Below the pieces are notes generated by a model. The model had not been told where the DNA came from. It ran no database searches and worked only from the letters and a program-made list of their open reading frames with translations. From Oceanospirillales bacterium (GTDB lineage: Bacteria; Pseudomonadota; Gammaproteobacteria; Xanthomonadales; SZUA-36): 16,917 bases of DNA. The number at the start of each line of letters is the position of its first letter. Position 1 is the stretch's first letter. The stretch covers positions 1 to 16,917 of the forward strand of contig QIKG01000211.1 in NCBI GenBank assembly GCA_003232965.1. Reading direction: 5' to 3'. Shown here in pieces: positions 1 through 8,420 of this stretch. The position numbers and the translations under genes are program-made.

Positions 1-705
1 ATTGAAACGACAGTCGTTAAGCTACCGCATATCTTGCTGGTAGATGATGATATAGAGCTGGCTGAACTATTGGCTGAGTATTTGCGTCGGCATAAATTCG
101 AAGTCAGCTTGGCCCATGATGGTAATACCGGTTTGCAAATGGCACTGGAAAATAATCCGGACCTGCTGCTGCTAGATATTATGTTGCCGGGATTGGCAGG
201 GACTGAAGTGCTGCGAGAACTTCGTAAAAAATCCCAGCTTCCTGTATTGATGCTGACAGCAATGGGAAATACCACGGACCGGATTATTGGTTTGGAATTG
301 GGTGCCGATGACTATATGCCCAAGCCGGCTGATCCGCGTGAATTATGTGCGCGGATAAACGCGATTTTACGCCGGGCGAGCAGCAGTCCGGGTAATAGTG
401 AAAAAATTCGGATCGATGATATTGAACTTCGACCTGCATCCCGGCAGGTCTTGTGCAAAGGTGAGGATATCACTCTGACCAGCACTGAATTTAATCTGGT
501 ACACCTGCTCTTGCAAGAAGCTGGTCGGGTGGTTTGCAAGGATGAATTATACCGACAGGTACTGGGGCGCGAAGCGGTGGCCTTTGATCGCGCTATTGAT
601 ATGCATATTAGTAATATTCGCCGCAAACTGGGGCCAGCAAGCGACGGCAATGAACGGATTGATACCATTCGCGGAAGCGGCTATCAGTGGCTTAAAAATG
701 CCTAA
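1..705 (+). CDS. cpxR: CpxR-like response regulator (OmpR/PhoB family), 5' end outside window
   Basis: DNA-binding response regulator that would be phosphorylated by the kinase encoded next to it. The frame is open from base 1 (reading IETTVVKLPHILLVDDD), so the start lies at or before the window edge; the TTG at 34 falls inside the first receiver strand and is not the start. The receiver domain carries the acidic cluster DDD at 43-51, the phospho-acceptor Asp at codon 175-177 within LLLLDIMLPG, the conserved Thr of MLTA, and the Lys of YMPKPAD. The usual KPF here reads KPA. A winged-helix output domain follows, with the family ending IRGSGYQW. Receiver wording (LLLLDIMLPG, GLELGADDYMPKP) is close to CpxR. 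The stop overlaps the kinase start by 8 bases, which implies co-translation. The OmpR-family call is certain; the CpxR orthology is likely but rests on similarity by eye. Confidence 0.85.
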   Translation: METTVVKLPHILLVDDDIELAELLAEYLRRHKFEVSLAHDGNTGLQMALENNPDLLLLDIMLPGLAGTEVLRELRKKSQLPVLMLTAMGNTTDRIIGLELGADDYMPKPADPRELCARINAILRRASSSPGNSEKIRIDDIELRPASRQVLCKGEDITLTSTEFNLVHLLLQEAGRVVCKDELYRQVLGREAVAFDRAIDMHISNIRRKLGPASDGNERIDTIRGSGYQWLKNA

Positions 706-2074
706 GCTATTTTGGCGAATATTCCTCATCCTCTGGTTGAGCATTGTTGGGTTTTCGAGCCTGGTAGCAATAATCAGTGACCAAGTGGCGCGTAATAATG
801 GGGTTCATGATATCAATGAAATCTTAAAGGTGCGGATGACACCCTTATTGAGAGAGCTGAAACAAGGTCTGGAAAAAGAGGGTCCGCGATCAGCTCGTAG
901 AACCCTCCGGCAGACCCCGCCCAGACTAAGAAATCTTGTTTTTGTTATCGATGCTGAGCAACAGGAACTCATGGGTCGTAAACAGTTTAAAAAACTTCGG
1001 CATAAGAATAAAGGCGGCCGACCTAATCGACCCTTAATGGCAACGGATCCGACTGGAAAGCAATGGACCATTCAGGTTTCGGCGCTGGTTCCTCCGCGAG
1101 TCCTGTTTGCATCCGATAATCGTGGAACCCTTTCGCGTTTATTGCTGGCTGCACTACTGAGCGCAGCCATTAGCTGGCTGCTTGCTCGCTCTCTTGCAAG
1201 GCCCTTGTTGCAACTAGGCTCGGCATCGGTAGCGCTTGCGCAGGGAAAGCTACAGTCACGGGTAAAGGGAAAAATACTTAGGCGACGGGATGAAGTCGGT
1301 GATTTAGCACGCAGTTTTAATCAGATGGCTACAGACATTGAAACATTGGATAAATCACGCCAGAACTTACTCCGTGATGTTGCGCATGAATTACGCTCAC
1401 CGCTGGCACGCATGCAGGTGGCAGTGGAGCTGGCCCGTGATAAGGGCGGTCACAAGCAGAGCGATAACGAGAATCACTCGGGTGCGAGTGGACAACTGGA
1501 GTTAAGTTTGATTGCCCGTGAAATTCAGCGTCTGGAAAAAATGATTGCCGAGGTTTTGATTCTGCTGCGTGAAGTAGGCTCCGTTAAAGATGTGGAAAAA
1601 GAGACTTACTCTTTGGCTGTATTGTTGGAAAGTTTGGTTTCGAGGGTGAATTATGAGGCTGATGCCAAAGGATTGGGCAGGGTAAGGCTGATTCAGGCGC
1701 ATGATATTGAGTTGTTTATCAATCCGGAGTTGATCCATCGGGCATTGGAGAATTTACTCAGGAATGCGAGCCGATTTACTGATGTTTCCAAAGGCGTGGA
1801 AATTACAGTTGAAGCGGTAATCGCAGGGGCTGAGTTTTGTTGTATCAAAATTCGCGATTACGGTCCCGGAGTGCCTGAGGCGTTTATTCCACAGATGTTC
1901 GAGCCATTTACACGCCTGTCCTCAGCAAGGGAAAGAACAACAGGTGATGATGGCTGGGGTTTGGGAACCGCAATTGCTGCGGCTGCGATTAGCCGTCATG
2001 GTGGTGAAATTGAAGCCAATAATATGCCCGAGGGCGGGCTTGAAATTACTATCCGTTTGCCACTTGAAGGGTAG
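698..2074 (+). CDS. cpxA: CpxA-like sensor histidine kinase
   Basis: Inner-membrane sensor kinase partner of the preceding regulator. I start it at ATG 698, which overlaps the regulator stop by 8 bases; upstream in-frame codons only re-read the regulator gene. The protein is 458 residues. TM1 lies at about 5-26, followed by a periplasmic sensor of about 115 residues. TM2 lies at about 147-163 and HAMP at about 163-215. The dimerisation helix has phospho-acceptor His230 in DVAHELRSPL. The ATPase domain has the N box (Asn352 and Asn356 in ENLLRNAS), G1 box DYGPGVP (387-393), F box FEPFTRL (401-407) and a G2 box. G2 reads GWGLGTAI rather than the usual GxGLGLxI; the three glycines are kept. The C-terminal stretch from FEPF onward resembles CpxA (ARERTTGDD corresponding to ARDRESGGT). 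The expected role is envelope stress sensing. No CpxP-like gene is visible in the window. Confidence 0.85.
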   Translation: MPKLFWRIFLILWLSIVGFSSLVAIISDQVARNNGVHDINEILKVRMTPLLRELKQGLEKEGPRSARRTLRQTPPRLRNLVFVIDAEQQELMGRKQFKKLRHKNKGGRPNRPLMATDPTGKQWTIQVSALVPPRVLFASDNRGTLSRLLLAALLSAAISWLLARSLARPLLQLGSASVALAQGKLQSRVKGKILRRRDEVGDLARSFNQMATDIETLDKSRQNLLRDVAHELRSPLARMQVAVELARDKGGHKQSDNENHSGASGQLELSLIAREIQRLEKMIAEVLILLREVGSVKDVEKETYSLAVLLESLVSRVNYEADAKGLGRVRLIQAHDIELFINPELIHRALENLLRNASRFTDVSKGVEITVEAVIAGAEFCCIKIRDYGPGVPEAFIPQMFEPFTRLSSARERTTGDDGWGLGTAIAAAAISRHGGEIEANNMPEGGLEITIRLPLEG

Positions 2075-2099
2075 TTGGTGACATTTCTGTTGGCTAGAT

Positions 2100-3080
2100 T
2101 CAGGCCCGACTGGAATCAAAGCTGATGCAGATGGCAATCTGATTGCAATCAGTTAGTACCATCAATAGACGATCAAAACCGAGTGCCACGCCTGCACATT
2201 CAGGCAAGCCCTGAGTTTGTGCTGCAATCAAGTGTTGGTCCAGTGATACCACAGGCAAATTCTGGTTTTTTCGTTTCTGATTATCCCCCAAAAAGCGTTT
2301 TTCTAATTCAGCGGCGTTAGTTAATTCCTGGTATCCATTTGCCAGTTCCTGTTGACCCAGATAAATTTCAAATCGGAGTGAAGTTTGGCGATTCTCAGGG
2401 TTAAGTTTTGCAAGGGCAGCTTGGCTGGCTGGGAAATCATGGATTATGGTGATGCCATCTTGGGGTAGGCTCGGTTGAATAATCATACTCATTATAAAGT
2501 CCAGCCACTCATCTCGCTGTAAATTATCCGGACTGTGGATGTGGTGTTTTTTAGCCAGTGCTGCAAACTCGTCCCGGCTGGCTGAGAAAGGGTCTAATTT
2601 GGTGTAATGCTTGAATAATTGCTGATAAGTTAGCCAATCGATTGGCCACTGCTGGAGCTGTGGTTTATCGGTTTTGGAGGCTAGAAAACAGATCAGTTCG
2701 ACGACTTCCACAGCCAGTTCCCGCCATGACCAACCCGTCCGATACCACTCCAGCATGGTGAACTCCGGATTATGGTGTTGCCCGGATTCGGCTTGGCGAA
2801 AAACCTTGCCGAGCTCATAGCAGTCACCATAGCCTGCGGATAGTAGCCGCTTGAGTGGAAATTCCGGCGAAGTCCTGAGATACATTTTATCTTCACCAGC
2901 GGTAATAAAACTTTGTATGTTTGGGTCGGGGTTGCCACCACAGGATAAAATCGGGGTTTCAACTTCGAGAACATCGTGTTGTTTAAAGAACTTGCGGGTG
3001 GCAGCTAGCAGGCGGGCCCTTTGTTGTAAAACATTGAGTGCAGCGCTAGGTTTCCAATTTAAATTCGGATCTGAAGTCAT
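2100..3080 (-). CDS. epmA: Elongation factor P--(R)-beta-lysine ligase EpmA
   Basis: Lysyl-tRNA synthetase paralogue (also called PoxA, GenX or YjeA) that attaches beta-lysine to a conserved lysine of elongation factor P, helping ribosomes through polyproline stretches. The 326-residue protein has only the class II catalytic core and lacks the tRNA anticodon-binding domain, as expected for EpmA. Motif 1 is around VLEVETP (37-43). Motif 2 is HNPEFTMLEWYR (103-114). Motif 3 is GVALGFDRLLM (297-307). The C-terminus FDSSRA parallels the E. coli ending. The ATG overlaps the ppx stop as ATGA, indicating translational coupling. EpmB and EF-P are not in the window. It converges with the kinase gene across a 25-base gap that shows no clear terminator. 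Confidence 0.95.
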   Translation of the reverse strand: MTSDPNLNWKPSAALNVLQQRARLLAATRKFFKQHDVLEVETPILSCGGNPDPNIQSFITAGEDKMYLRTSPEFPLKRLLSAGYGDCYELGKVFRQAESGQHHNPEFTMLEWYRTGWSWRELAVEVVELICFLASKTDKPQLQQWPIDWLTYQQLFKHYTKLDPFSASRDEFAALAKKHHIHSPDNLQRDEWLDFIMSMIIQPSLPQDGITIIHDFPASQAALAKLNPENRQTSLRFEIYLGQQELANGYQELTNAAELEKRFLGDNQKRKNQNLPVVSLDQHLIAAQTQGLPECAGVALGFDRLLMVLTDCNQIAICISFDSSRA

Positions 3081-4615
3081 ACGGGTAAATTACACTTGGG
3101 ATCGTTTTTTAGAATTAATTCAAAGCCTAGTTTTTCCAGTTGACTGGTTTCTGCTTGCAGGTCGCTTAACGCGAGTGCATGTTTTTGTTGCCAGCTTTTG
3201 GGCAGACGGAGAACTAAACGAGTGGCTTTTGCTTTGTTTAGGTCCAGTACCAAATCGGGTATTGAAGCATCGTTGCGGGAACGGCATAAAATGATACTAA
3301 GCCTGAATATCGCAATTAATAAAAATAATTTTTTCTGCCGAGACGGAACTAACTCGTAAAGATCTTCAGCTAGTTCTCGACGTTGGGAAAGGATTAGTTT
3401 TGCCAGTAATTGCTGGTCTTGATGAGAGAAACCGGGCATGTCACTATTTTCAATCAGGTAAGCCGAGTGTTTTTGGTAACTTTGGTGGGAAATTGCCAGG
3501 CCTATTTCATGTACATGGCAGGCCCAGACCAGCAGTTCATGGTCGTTCTTTTTCAGTCCACCAGCAGTGGATATTTGCCTAAATAAATCGCTGGATACTC
3601 GCAAAACCCGCTCAACCTGTTCGGAATCCACAGAATAGCGTTTGCTCAGCTGGCCAATGGTTTGCTGGCGCGGGTCAGTGAGGCTATAACGCCCGATTAA
3701 ATCTAGCAGGACACCTTCACGCAGCGCCCATTTCGATATTTGCATGTTCTTCAGGTCGAGATCCTGGAATAGCGCTTCAAGCAGGATAACGCCTCCAATA
3801 AACACCGGGCGGCGGCGCTCAGATAAACCGTCTAGAGAAATTTCGTCGATAGACTTAAAATCGAGCAGGCAATCGCGTAGTTTGAGCATAGCTTTGCGGG
3901 TAATGCCTTTGGATGTCCAGCCCTGTTGCAGACAGACTTCATGGATTGCACGGATGGTGCCGGAGCAACCAACGGATTCATCCCAGTCTATATTTAAGTA
4001 CTGATATTTGTAACGCCGGAAATTTGTTCTGAATAAGTTTCTGGCGGACTGCCAGCGGCGGCGGCTGATTTTCCCATCCGCAAAAAACTTTTGAGTCAGG
4101 GAAACACAACCGAATGAGAGGCTTTCAAGTAATGCGGGCTGACCCTGGCTGCCGACGATCATCTCGGTGCTACCGCCACCGATATCCACAACTAGGCGGG
4201 TAACGGGTTGGGGCTGACTCATAAAACCTGTTACCCCGAGAAAAATCAGCCGAGCTTCTTCCCTGCCGGCAATAATTTCGATGCGAAAGCCAAGCGCTGT
4301 TTCAGCGGCATTTATAAACTTTCGCGGATTGCGTAAACGGCGCAATCCCTGGGTGCCTACAATTCTGACTTGCGCCCGTGGTATTCCTCTCAGGCGTTGA
4401 CCAAATCGTTGTAAACACTGGAGCGCTCGTTCTTCGGTGTCTTTATCAAGCTTTCCACGGCTAGAAATGCCACCACCCATTCGTACCATTTCCTTGATCC
4501 GGTCGATAACATGAATTTCAGCCCCAACTTCGTCTTGGCGCACGATAAGCAGGTGAAAGCTATTGGAGCCCAGATCGCAGGTAGCATGGTAAGTATGCAG
4601 GTTATCAGAAGTCAA
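3077..4615 (-). CDS. ppx: Exopolyphosphatase Ppx (Ppx/GppA family), TTG start
   Basis: Removes terminal phosphate from polyphosphate in the cytosol; GppA relatives also hydrolyse pppGpp. The 512 residues match Ppx length. The ASKHA phosphatase core shows the phosphate-1 loop DLGSNSF (14-20), VRMGGGI (44-50), GREEARLIFLGV (117-128, including the catalytic Glu region) and phosphate-2 loop DIGGGSTE (144-151). The C-terminal HD-like helical region has HEIGLAISH and the KHSAYLIE segment. No ATG is available before the DLGSNS motif. The most plausible start is TTG at 4615 (an ATT lies just upstream), with no strong Shine-Dalgarno, so translation is probably weak. It lies 56 bases after the phoB stop and overlaps epmA by four bases. 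The usual partner ppk is not present. Ppx is preferred over GppA because of its length and because of the PhoB neighbour. Confidence 0.9.
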   Translation of the reverse strand: MTSDNLHTYHATCDLGSNSFHLLIVRQDEVGAEIHVIDRIKEMVRMGGGISSRGKLDKDTEERALQCLQRFGQRLRGIPRAQVRIVGTQGLRRLRNPRKFINAAETALGFRIEIIAGREEARLIFLGVTGFMSQPQPVTRLVVDIGGGSTEMIVGSQGQPALLESLSFGCVSLTQKFFADGKISRRRWQSARNLFRTNFRRYKYQYLNIDWDESVGCSGTIRAIHEVCLQQGWTSKGITRKAMLKLRDCLLDFKSIDEISLDGLSERRRPVFIGGVILLEALFQDLDLKNMQISKWALREGVLLDLIGRYSLTDPRQQTIGQLSKRYSVDSEQVERVLRVSSDLFRQISTAGGLKKNDHELLVWACHVHEIGLAISHQSYQKHSAYLIENSDMPGFSHQDQQLLAKLILSQRRELAEDLYELVPSRQKKLFLLIAIFRLSIILCRSRNDASIPDLVLDLNKAKATRLVLRLPKSWQQKHALALSDLQAETSQLEKLGFELILKNDPKCNLPV

Positions 4616-4671
4616 AATATTGGCGTCCGCTCAGGGATTGCAACTGAGTATACAGCTTGCGGTACAGGTTT

Positions 4672-5367
4672 TTAAGGAGCTATGTCGCTGGAAAAGCGAT
4701 ATCCAAAGCCACGAACGGTTTGAATATAGTTGTCCAGACGAAGTTCCTGAAGAATTTTTCGAACCCGGCGAATATGCACATCTACGGTGCGTTCTTCTAC
4801 ATAAACATTGCCTCCCCATACTTGATCAAGGAGCTGGCTACGGCTGTAGGCTCGGTTGGGGTGGCGGATAAAAAATTCCAACAAGCGGTATTCAGTGGGT
4901 GCCAGTTGGATTTCTTTATCATCTGTGAGGATGCGGCGAGCATGGACATCTAGTTGCAGTTTGCCTGCTTGTAGTGGTTTTTCTCCGGGGGTAAAGGCGG
5001 TGCGGCGCAGCAAACTTTTAATTCTTGCGATTAGCTCGCGGGGTGAAAACGGCTTGAGAATATAATCATCGCAACCGGTTTCCAGTCCATTAACCCGATC
5101 ATTTTCGGTAGATCGGGCGGTAAGCATAATAATTGGTAGGTCGCGGGTAGCGGCATCCGCACGCAGTCGGCGGGCCAGTTCGATGCCGCTGGTACCGGGC
5201 ATCATCCAGTCGAGCAAAATAATATCCGGGCGGTTATCACTTATAACAGCCAGTGCAGCTTGGGCATCTTTCGCTGTTAGGGTTTCCATTTTTGCGCGTG
5301 ACAATGAAAACACCAACATATCTCTGATGCTGGCCTCATCATCTACTATTAAAACTTTTACGGGCAT
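4672..5367 (-). CDS. phoB: Phosphate regulon response regulator PhoB
   Basis: Transcription activator of the phosphate-starvation regulon, normally phosphorylated by PhoR and acting at Pho boxes. It is 231 residues from ATG 5367; an in-frame TTG at 5382 would add five residues but lies before the conserved start MPVKVLIVDDE. The receiver has acidic residues at 9-11, phospho-Asp53 in ILLDWMMPG, Thr83 in MLTAR, and Lys105 in ILKPFSPRELIARIK, a typical PhoB signature. The C-terminal winged helix ends in TVRGFGYRFS. PhoR is not adjacent, unlike many relatives. The 66-base gap to bepA contains a weak possible promoter (TTGTAG, 17 bases, TATCAG on the minus strand, 5401-5429). I see no convincing Pho box there, so transcription may also read through from bepA. 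Confidence 0.92.
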   Translation of the reverse strand: MPVKVLIVDDEASIRDMLVFSLSRAKMETLTAKDAQAALAVISDNRPDIILLDWMMPGTSGIELARRLRADAATRDLPIIMLTARSTENDRVNGLETGCDDYILKPFSPRELIARIKSLLRRTAFTPGEKPLQAGKLQLDVHARRILTDDKEIQLAPTEYRLLEFFIRHPNRAYSRSQLLDQVWGGNVYVEERTVDVHIRRVRKILQELRLDNYIQTVRGFGYRFSSDIAP

Positions 5368-5433
5368 GGGTTTCTCATACAACTTTCTATACTGGGAGCG
5401 CTGATATCTTACCCGTAGGCCAGCTACAAATCG

Positions 5434-6972
5434 CTAAGATTGTTGGGTTTTTTGCAATCGCTGACCGCCTTCTGCCAATTCTATTTCGAGTTCGGCCAGT
5501 CTGGCTGAAATTCGCGAGCGTTGGTAATAATCCAGATCAGTTTGTCGGGAAACTTCGCGTAGCTTCATCACTGCCTGATGCAGATGACCACGCAGATAGT
5601 GAGCTTCAGCCACCGCTTCAGAGCGTTTGATGGGTAGTTCAGCACGGTTAGCGGCTTGCGCGTAAAGGTCATAAATGCTCGGGTCATTATCCCGTACCAG
5701 CAGTTGCTCGCGGATTATCGGAATTGCCTGTTCGGCAGACTCCCGTGTGCCGTCGGCAAGTAATGCCCGCAGTAGATAAGTGCTGATAACGGTATTACCG
5801 GGAAAACGGTTGTAGAGTACTTGCAGTCGCTCTTGGGCTTTGCTGAATTCGCCCTGTTCAGAATCCAGCAGTGTGGCCTCGATAATAAAAGCACCGCGGT
5901 CGGGGTCTGCATCTATCAATTCCTCGAGCAGCCTGCGCGCGCGTTTGATTTCACCCTTAGTTTTCATGCTCATTACCAGTCCGTACTTAACCGCTGTTCG
6001 TTGGTTTTCGGTGAAGTCTGTGCGGCTGAGTAGTGCGTTGAAGTAACGAATGGCTTCCTCGGGCTTGTTGATATATTCAGATGCACGGATACGCGCTTTA
6101 ACCAAATAAAAGTTTAAGTCATCGCGGGGGTTGAATACCTCGATTTTGGAAGCGCGATTTTTGGCCTCGGCCACTCGCGTGGTGCTCAGTGGGTGAGTAC
6201 GCATGTACTCAGGGGGGCCTTCGCCATTGTTGCGTGAAGCGCGACCCATTTTCGCAAAGAAAGTCGCCATACCCATAGGGTCATAACCGGATGCAGCCAT
6301 GGTTTGTATGCCCAGTCGGTCGGCTTCATGTTCGTTCTGGCGGGTAAAGTTGATTCGGTTTTGTGCGGTTAGTGCCTGCCCGGTCATTAACGCGCCCTGA
6401 GCCACTTCTGCGCTGCCGGAAAGTATCGCCAGGCCCAGCATGGCCAGCATAACTGGCAGGTTAACCTTGCGTGCGTTTTCCATACCCCTAGCGGCATGCG
6501 ACTGGGTGATGTGGGCGATTTCATGGCCGATGACACCAGCGACCTCGGCTTCGGTATCCGCTGCCATGATTAGGCCGGTATGCAGGGCAATGAGACCTCC
6601 GGGTGCTGCCCAGGCATTTAAAACCGGATTTTTGATGACCACAAAATTAAAATTGGTTTCCGGGCGATTGGAGTTTGAAGCCAAGCGATGACCCATATCC
6701 TCAAAATAAGCTTTTACCAATGGGTCTTCAACCAGCAAGTTATAGGCTCGCAACTGCCGAACCAGAGATTTAGCGTATTCTGCTGCCTCTTTGTTGGTAA
6801 AACTGCTGTCGAAGGAACCGCCAATATCGGGCAAGCGAACACGACTTTTGTCATCACTGCTGTAGCGTTCAGTAGTCTGGGCAATGCTGACCGTGGCGAT
6901 CAGCAGGACACATGCTGTCAGACAGAATTTGCGGAGGCTTAAGAATAAACGATTCAACAGATACATACTCAT
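5434..6972 (-). CDS. bepA: Periplasmic M48 metalloprotease / chaperone BepA
   Basis: BepA (YfgC) clears or rescues stalled outer-membrane proteins such as LptD at the BAM complex in the periplasm. The 512 residues open with a Sec signal peptide whose likely cleavage follows SIA-Q near residue 31; a second ATG two codons downstream is an alternative start. The M48 zinc site is HEIAH (150-154), with the third ligand Glu216 in NEHEAD and His260 in RTHPLSTTR. That histidine is the equivalent of the His in E. coli BepA reported to act as an active-site switch. The PGGLIALHTGLI strand and the glycine- and alanine-rich helix at about 170-200 are typical. From about residue 285 onward the sequence is helical and TPR-like. 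It is divergent from the tus genes across 47 bases and precedes phoB on the same strand. Confidence 0.93.
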   Translation of the reverse strand: MSMYLLNRLFLSLRKFCLTACVLLIATVSIAQTTERYSSDDKSRVRLPDIGGSFDSSFTNKEAAEYAKSLVRQLRAYNLLVEDPLVKAYFEDMGHRLASNSNRPETNFNFVVIKNPVLNAWAAPGGLIALHTGLIMAADTEAEVAGVIGHEIAHITQSHAARGMENARKVNLPVMLAMLGLAILSGSAEVAQGALMTGQALTAQNRINFTRQNEHEADRLGIQTMAASGYDPMGMATFFAKMGRASRNNGEGPPEYMRTHPLSTTRVAEAKNRASKIEVFNPRDDLNFYLVKARIRASEYINKPEEAIRYFNALLSRTDFTENQRTAVKYGLVMSMKTKGEIKRARRLLEELIDADPDRGAFIIEATLLDSEQGEFSKAQERLQVLYNRFPGNTVISTYLLRALLADGTRESAEQAIPIIREQLLVRDNDPSIYDLYAQAANRAELPIKRSEAVAEAHYLRGHLHQAVMKLREVSRQTDLDYYQRSRISARLAELEIELAEGGQRLQKTQQS

Positions 6973-7019
6973 CAGTTTGTGGTTACAATAAAGACCACTA
7001 ATTTATAACACAGTTCCCT

Positions 7020-7712
7020 ATGCAGAAGCGATTGAATATCAACGGCAGAGTCCTGGGTGTGTGTCAGCCACCTTCTTCATACTTGAGCTCTCAGACAGCT
7101 CAAAGCTGGTGTCAGCAATTCCTTAAGACTGGCGCGCAGCCACCGGTGGTCTGGTTTTTACAAGATGCAGTTTACCATGTCCTTCGCCCCCAGGCAGAGA
7201 CGGGCAGGCAGACAGATGTTTATGAGACATGGAAAACGCTGAAAAAACAAGGTGTTAAGCTTGCGGTTTGTCAGTCCTCCTGTGCTCGCCGCTTGCCGTC
7301 CGGTAGTCTGGATGATGATATATTTGAGCTTTCCACCCTGACACAGTGGGCGGCTGAGCTGATTCAGCAAGCTGAGGCTAGGACGGAGGTAATCTATTGC
7401 ATAGTGGATGAGCCGGCATTAAATATTCGATTTTTACGAGAAAAAATCGACCCCGTGCTGTCGCTGCTGGCATTAGAGGTGCCGGTTAGATTGGTGTTTA
7501 CCGCAGCAGCCGTTGACCATTTATTAGACGATAAATATTGGCGAAAGTGGCGAATGTTGCCAGAAACCGAAGAGCGCATTAACTTATTTCTATGCACCGA
7601 TGATTTGATGCCTGAATACAGGCATAGTCTAAATGAGCGCGGAGACATTCAGTTTTTGTCTGCGCTTGAGTTTTCTGAAATTACAGAAAAAAGTTGTTGT
7701 GTGTATGTCTGA
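7020..7712 (+). CDS. tusD: Sulfurtransferase, apparent TusD-TusC fusion (DsrE family)
   Basis: Component of the sulfur relay that carries persulfide from TusA to TusE and MnmA for 2-thiouridine in tRNA. At 230 residues it is about the sum of TusD (near 128) and TusC (near 119). Residues 1-128 follow TusD: a beta strand, a helix, VVWFLQDAVYHVLRP, then VKLAVCQSSCARRLP. Cys84 aligns with the catalytic Cys78 of E. coli TusD. Residues 123-230 look TusC-like: VIYCIVD, FLREKIDPVLSLLALEVPVRLVFTA-type helix and strand, then INLFLCTDDL with a cysteine at the equivalent place. No TusB reading frame follows; the gene overlaps tusE by 8 bases. The TusD half is well supported by the motif and by the tusE neighbour. 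The TusC half is weaker and inferred from pattern. ATG 7020 has no strong Shine-Dalgarno. Confidence 0.65.
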   Translation: MQKRLNINGRVLGVCQPPSSYLSSQTAQSWCQQFLKTGAQPPVVWFLQDAVYHVLRPQAETGRQTDVYETWKTLKKQGVKLAVCQSSCARRLPSGSLDDDIFELSTLTQWAAELIQQAEARTEVIYCIVDEPALNIRFLREKIDPVLSLLALEVPVRLVFTAAAVDHLLDDKYWRKWRMLPETEERINLFLCTDDLMPEYRHSLNERGDIQFLSALEFSEITEKSCCVYV

Positions 7713-8061
7713 AAAAGATGCCAGAAAGAGCACAATTGTAGTTGATGGGCTTAGCTATGACCTCGATGAGGCCGGATATTTGTTGGACGCAGATTCCTGG
7801 ACTCGTGCATTTGCAGAGGCCAAAGCACGCAGTGAAAGTTTGCAATTACTGCCAGATCACTGGCAACTAATCGAGTATGCGCGTGAGTTTTATCAGCGTT
7901 ACAATGAATCGCCACCGATGCGGCCACTGGTGAAATGGCTGCAACAGCAAAAGGCTGAAGAGACAGGACACTCTCGCTATCTGTATCGCTTATTTCCCGA
8001 TGGTCCCGGCAAACAACTGAGTTTGCTTGCGGGCTTGCCAAAACCGGTAAGTTGCATATAA
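7705..8061 (+). CDS. tusE: Sulfur relay protein TusE (DsrC family)
   Basis: Accepts persulfide sulfur from the TusBCD complex and passes it to MnmA during 2-thiolation of wobble uridine. The start is ATG 7705, overlapping the upstream stop by 8 bases; in-frame codons further upstream are shadow. The protein is 118 residues. It shows the family blocks: the early Tyr-Asp-Leu-Asp-x-x-G-Tyr-Leu segment (18-26), the helix around HWQLIEYAREFY (52-63), PPMRPLVKW (70-78), LYRLFPDGPGKQ and the C-terminal arm GLPKPVSCI. The active Cys117 is penultimate. The second arm cysteine of dissimilatory DsrC is absent (the arm reads GPGKQLSLLAG), so this is the tRNA-modifying TusE type and not part of a Dsr pathway. 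Confidence 0.93.
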   Translation: MSEKDARKSTIVVDGLSYDLDEAGYLLDADSWTRAFAEAKARSESLQLLPDHWQLIEYAREFYQRYNESPPMRPLVKWLQQQKAEETGHSRYLYRLFPDGPGKQLSLLAGLPKPVSCI

Positions 8062-8108
8062 TCAGGCATTGATTAAATAAGCACTGACTAATGCTGGGGG
8101 TTACGGAA

Positions 8109-8372
8109 ATGGGAACGGCGGAAATTGAAATGTACACCAAAGGGTTTTGCCCTTATTGCATTGCGGCTAAGCACCTGCTAAAGAAAAAATCTCTGGCATT
8201 CAAAGAAGTCCCCATCGACCGCAATCCAGGTTTACGGGCAGAGATGATCGAGCGATCTGGAGGCAGTACAGTTCCCCAAATTTTTATCAATGGTAATTCG
8301 ATAGGCGGTTATTCTGAGATGAGTTCACTCGAGCAAAGTGGGCAACTTGACCTGCTGTTGGTGACTGGCTAA
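8109..8372 (+). CDS. grxC: Glutaredoxin 3 (GrxC type)
   Basis: Cytosolic glutathione-dependent dithiol oxidoreductase. From ATG 8109 the protein is 87 residues, close to the usual 83-88. The CPYC active site is at 14-17, the cis-proline motif TVP at 54-56, and the glutathione-binding GGYSE at 66-70, as in GrxC. The in-frame ATG at 8091 would add six residues. I prefer 8109 because a GGGGG stretch (8096-8100) sits eight bases before it and because MGTAEIEMYTKGFCPYC fits the family start. It lies 47 bases after tusE on the same strand and may be in one transcript with the tus genes. Confidence 0.92.
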   Translation: MGTAEIEMYTKGFCPYCIAAKHLLKKKSLAFKEVPIDRNPGLRAEMIERSGGSTVPQIFINGNSIGGYSEMSSLEQSGQLDLLLVTG

Positions 8373-8420
8373 TTCACCAATAACCCAGTTATCTTTGACT
8401 CAATTATCTTAGACTAAGGC

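Noticed and set aside
5368..5433. Pho box in front of phoB
   Set aside because: No pair of CTGTCAT-like repeats at 11-base spacing could be found.
7705..8061. DsrC of dissimilatory sulfur metabolism
   Set aside because: The arm has only the penultimate cysteine, and no dsr genes are present; TusE fits better.
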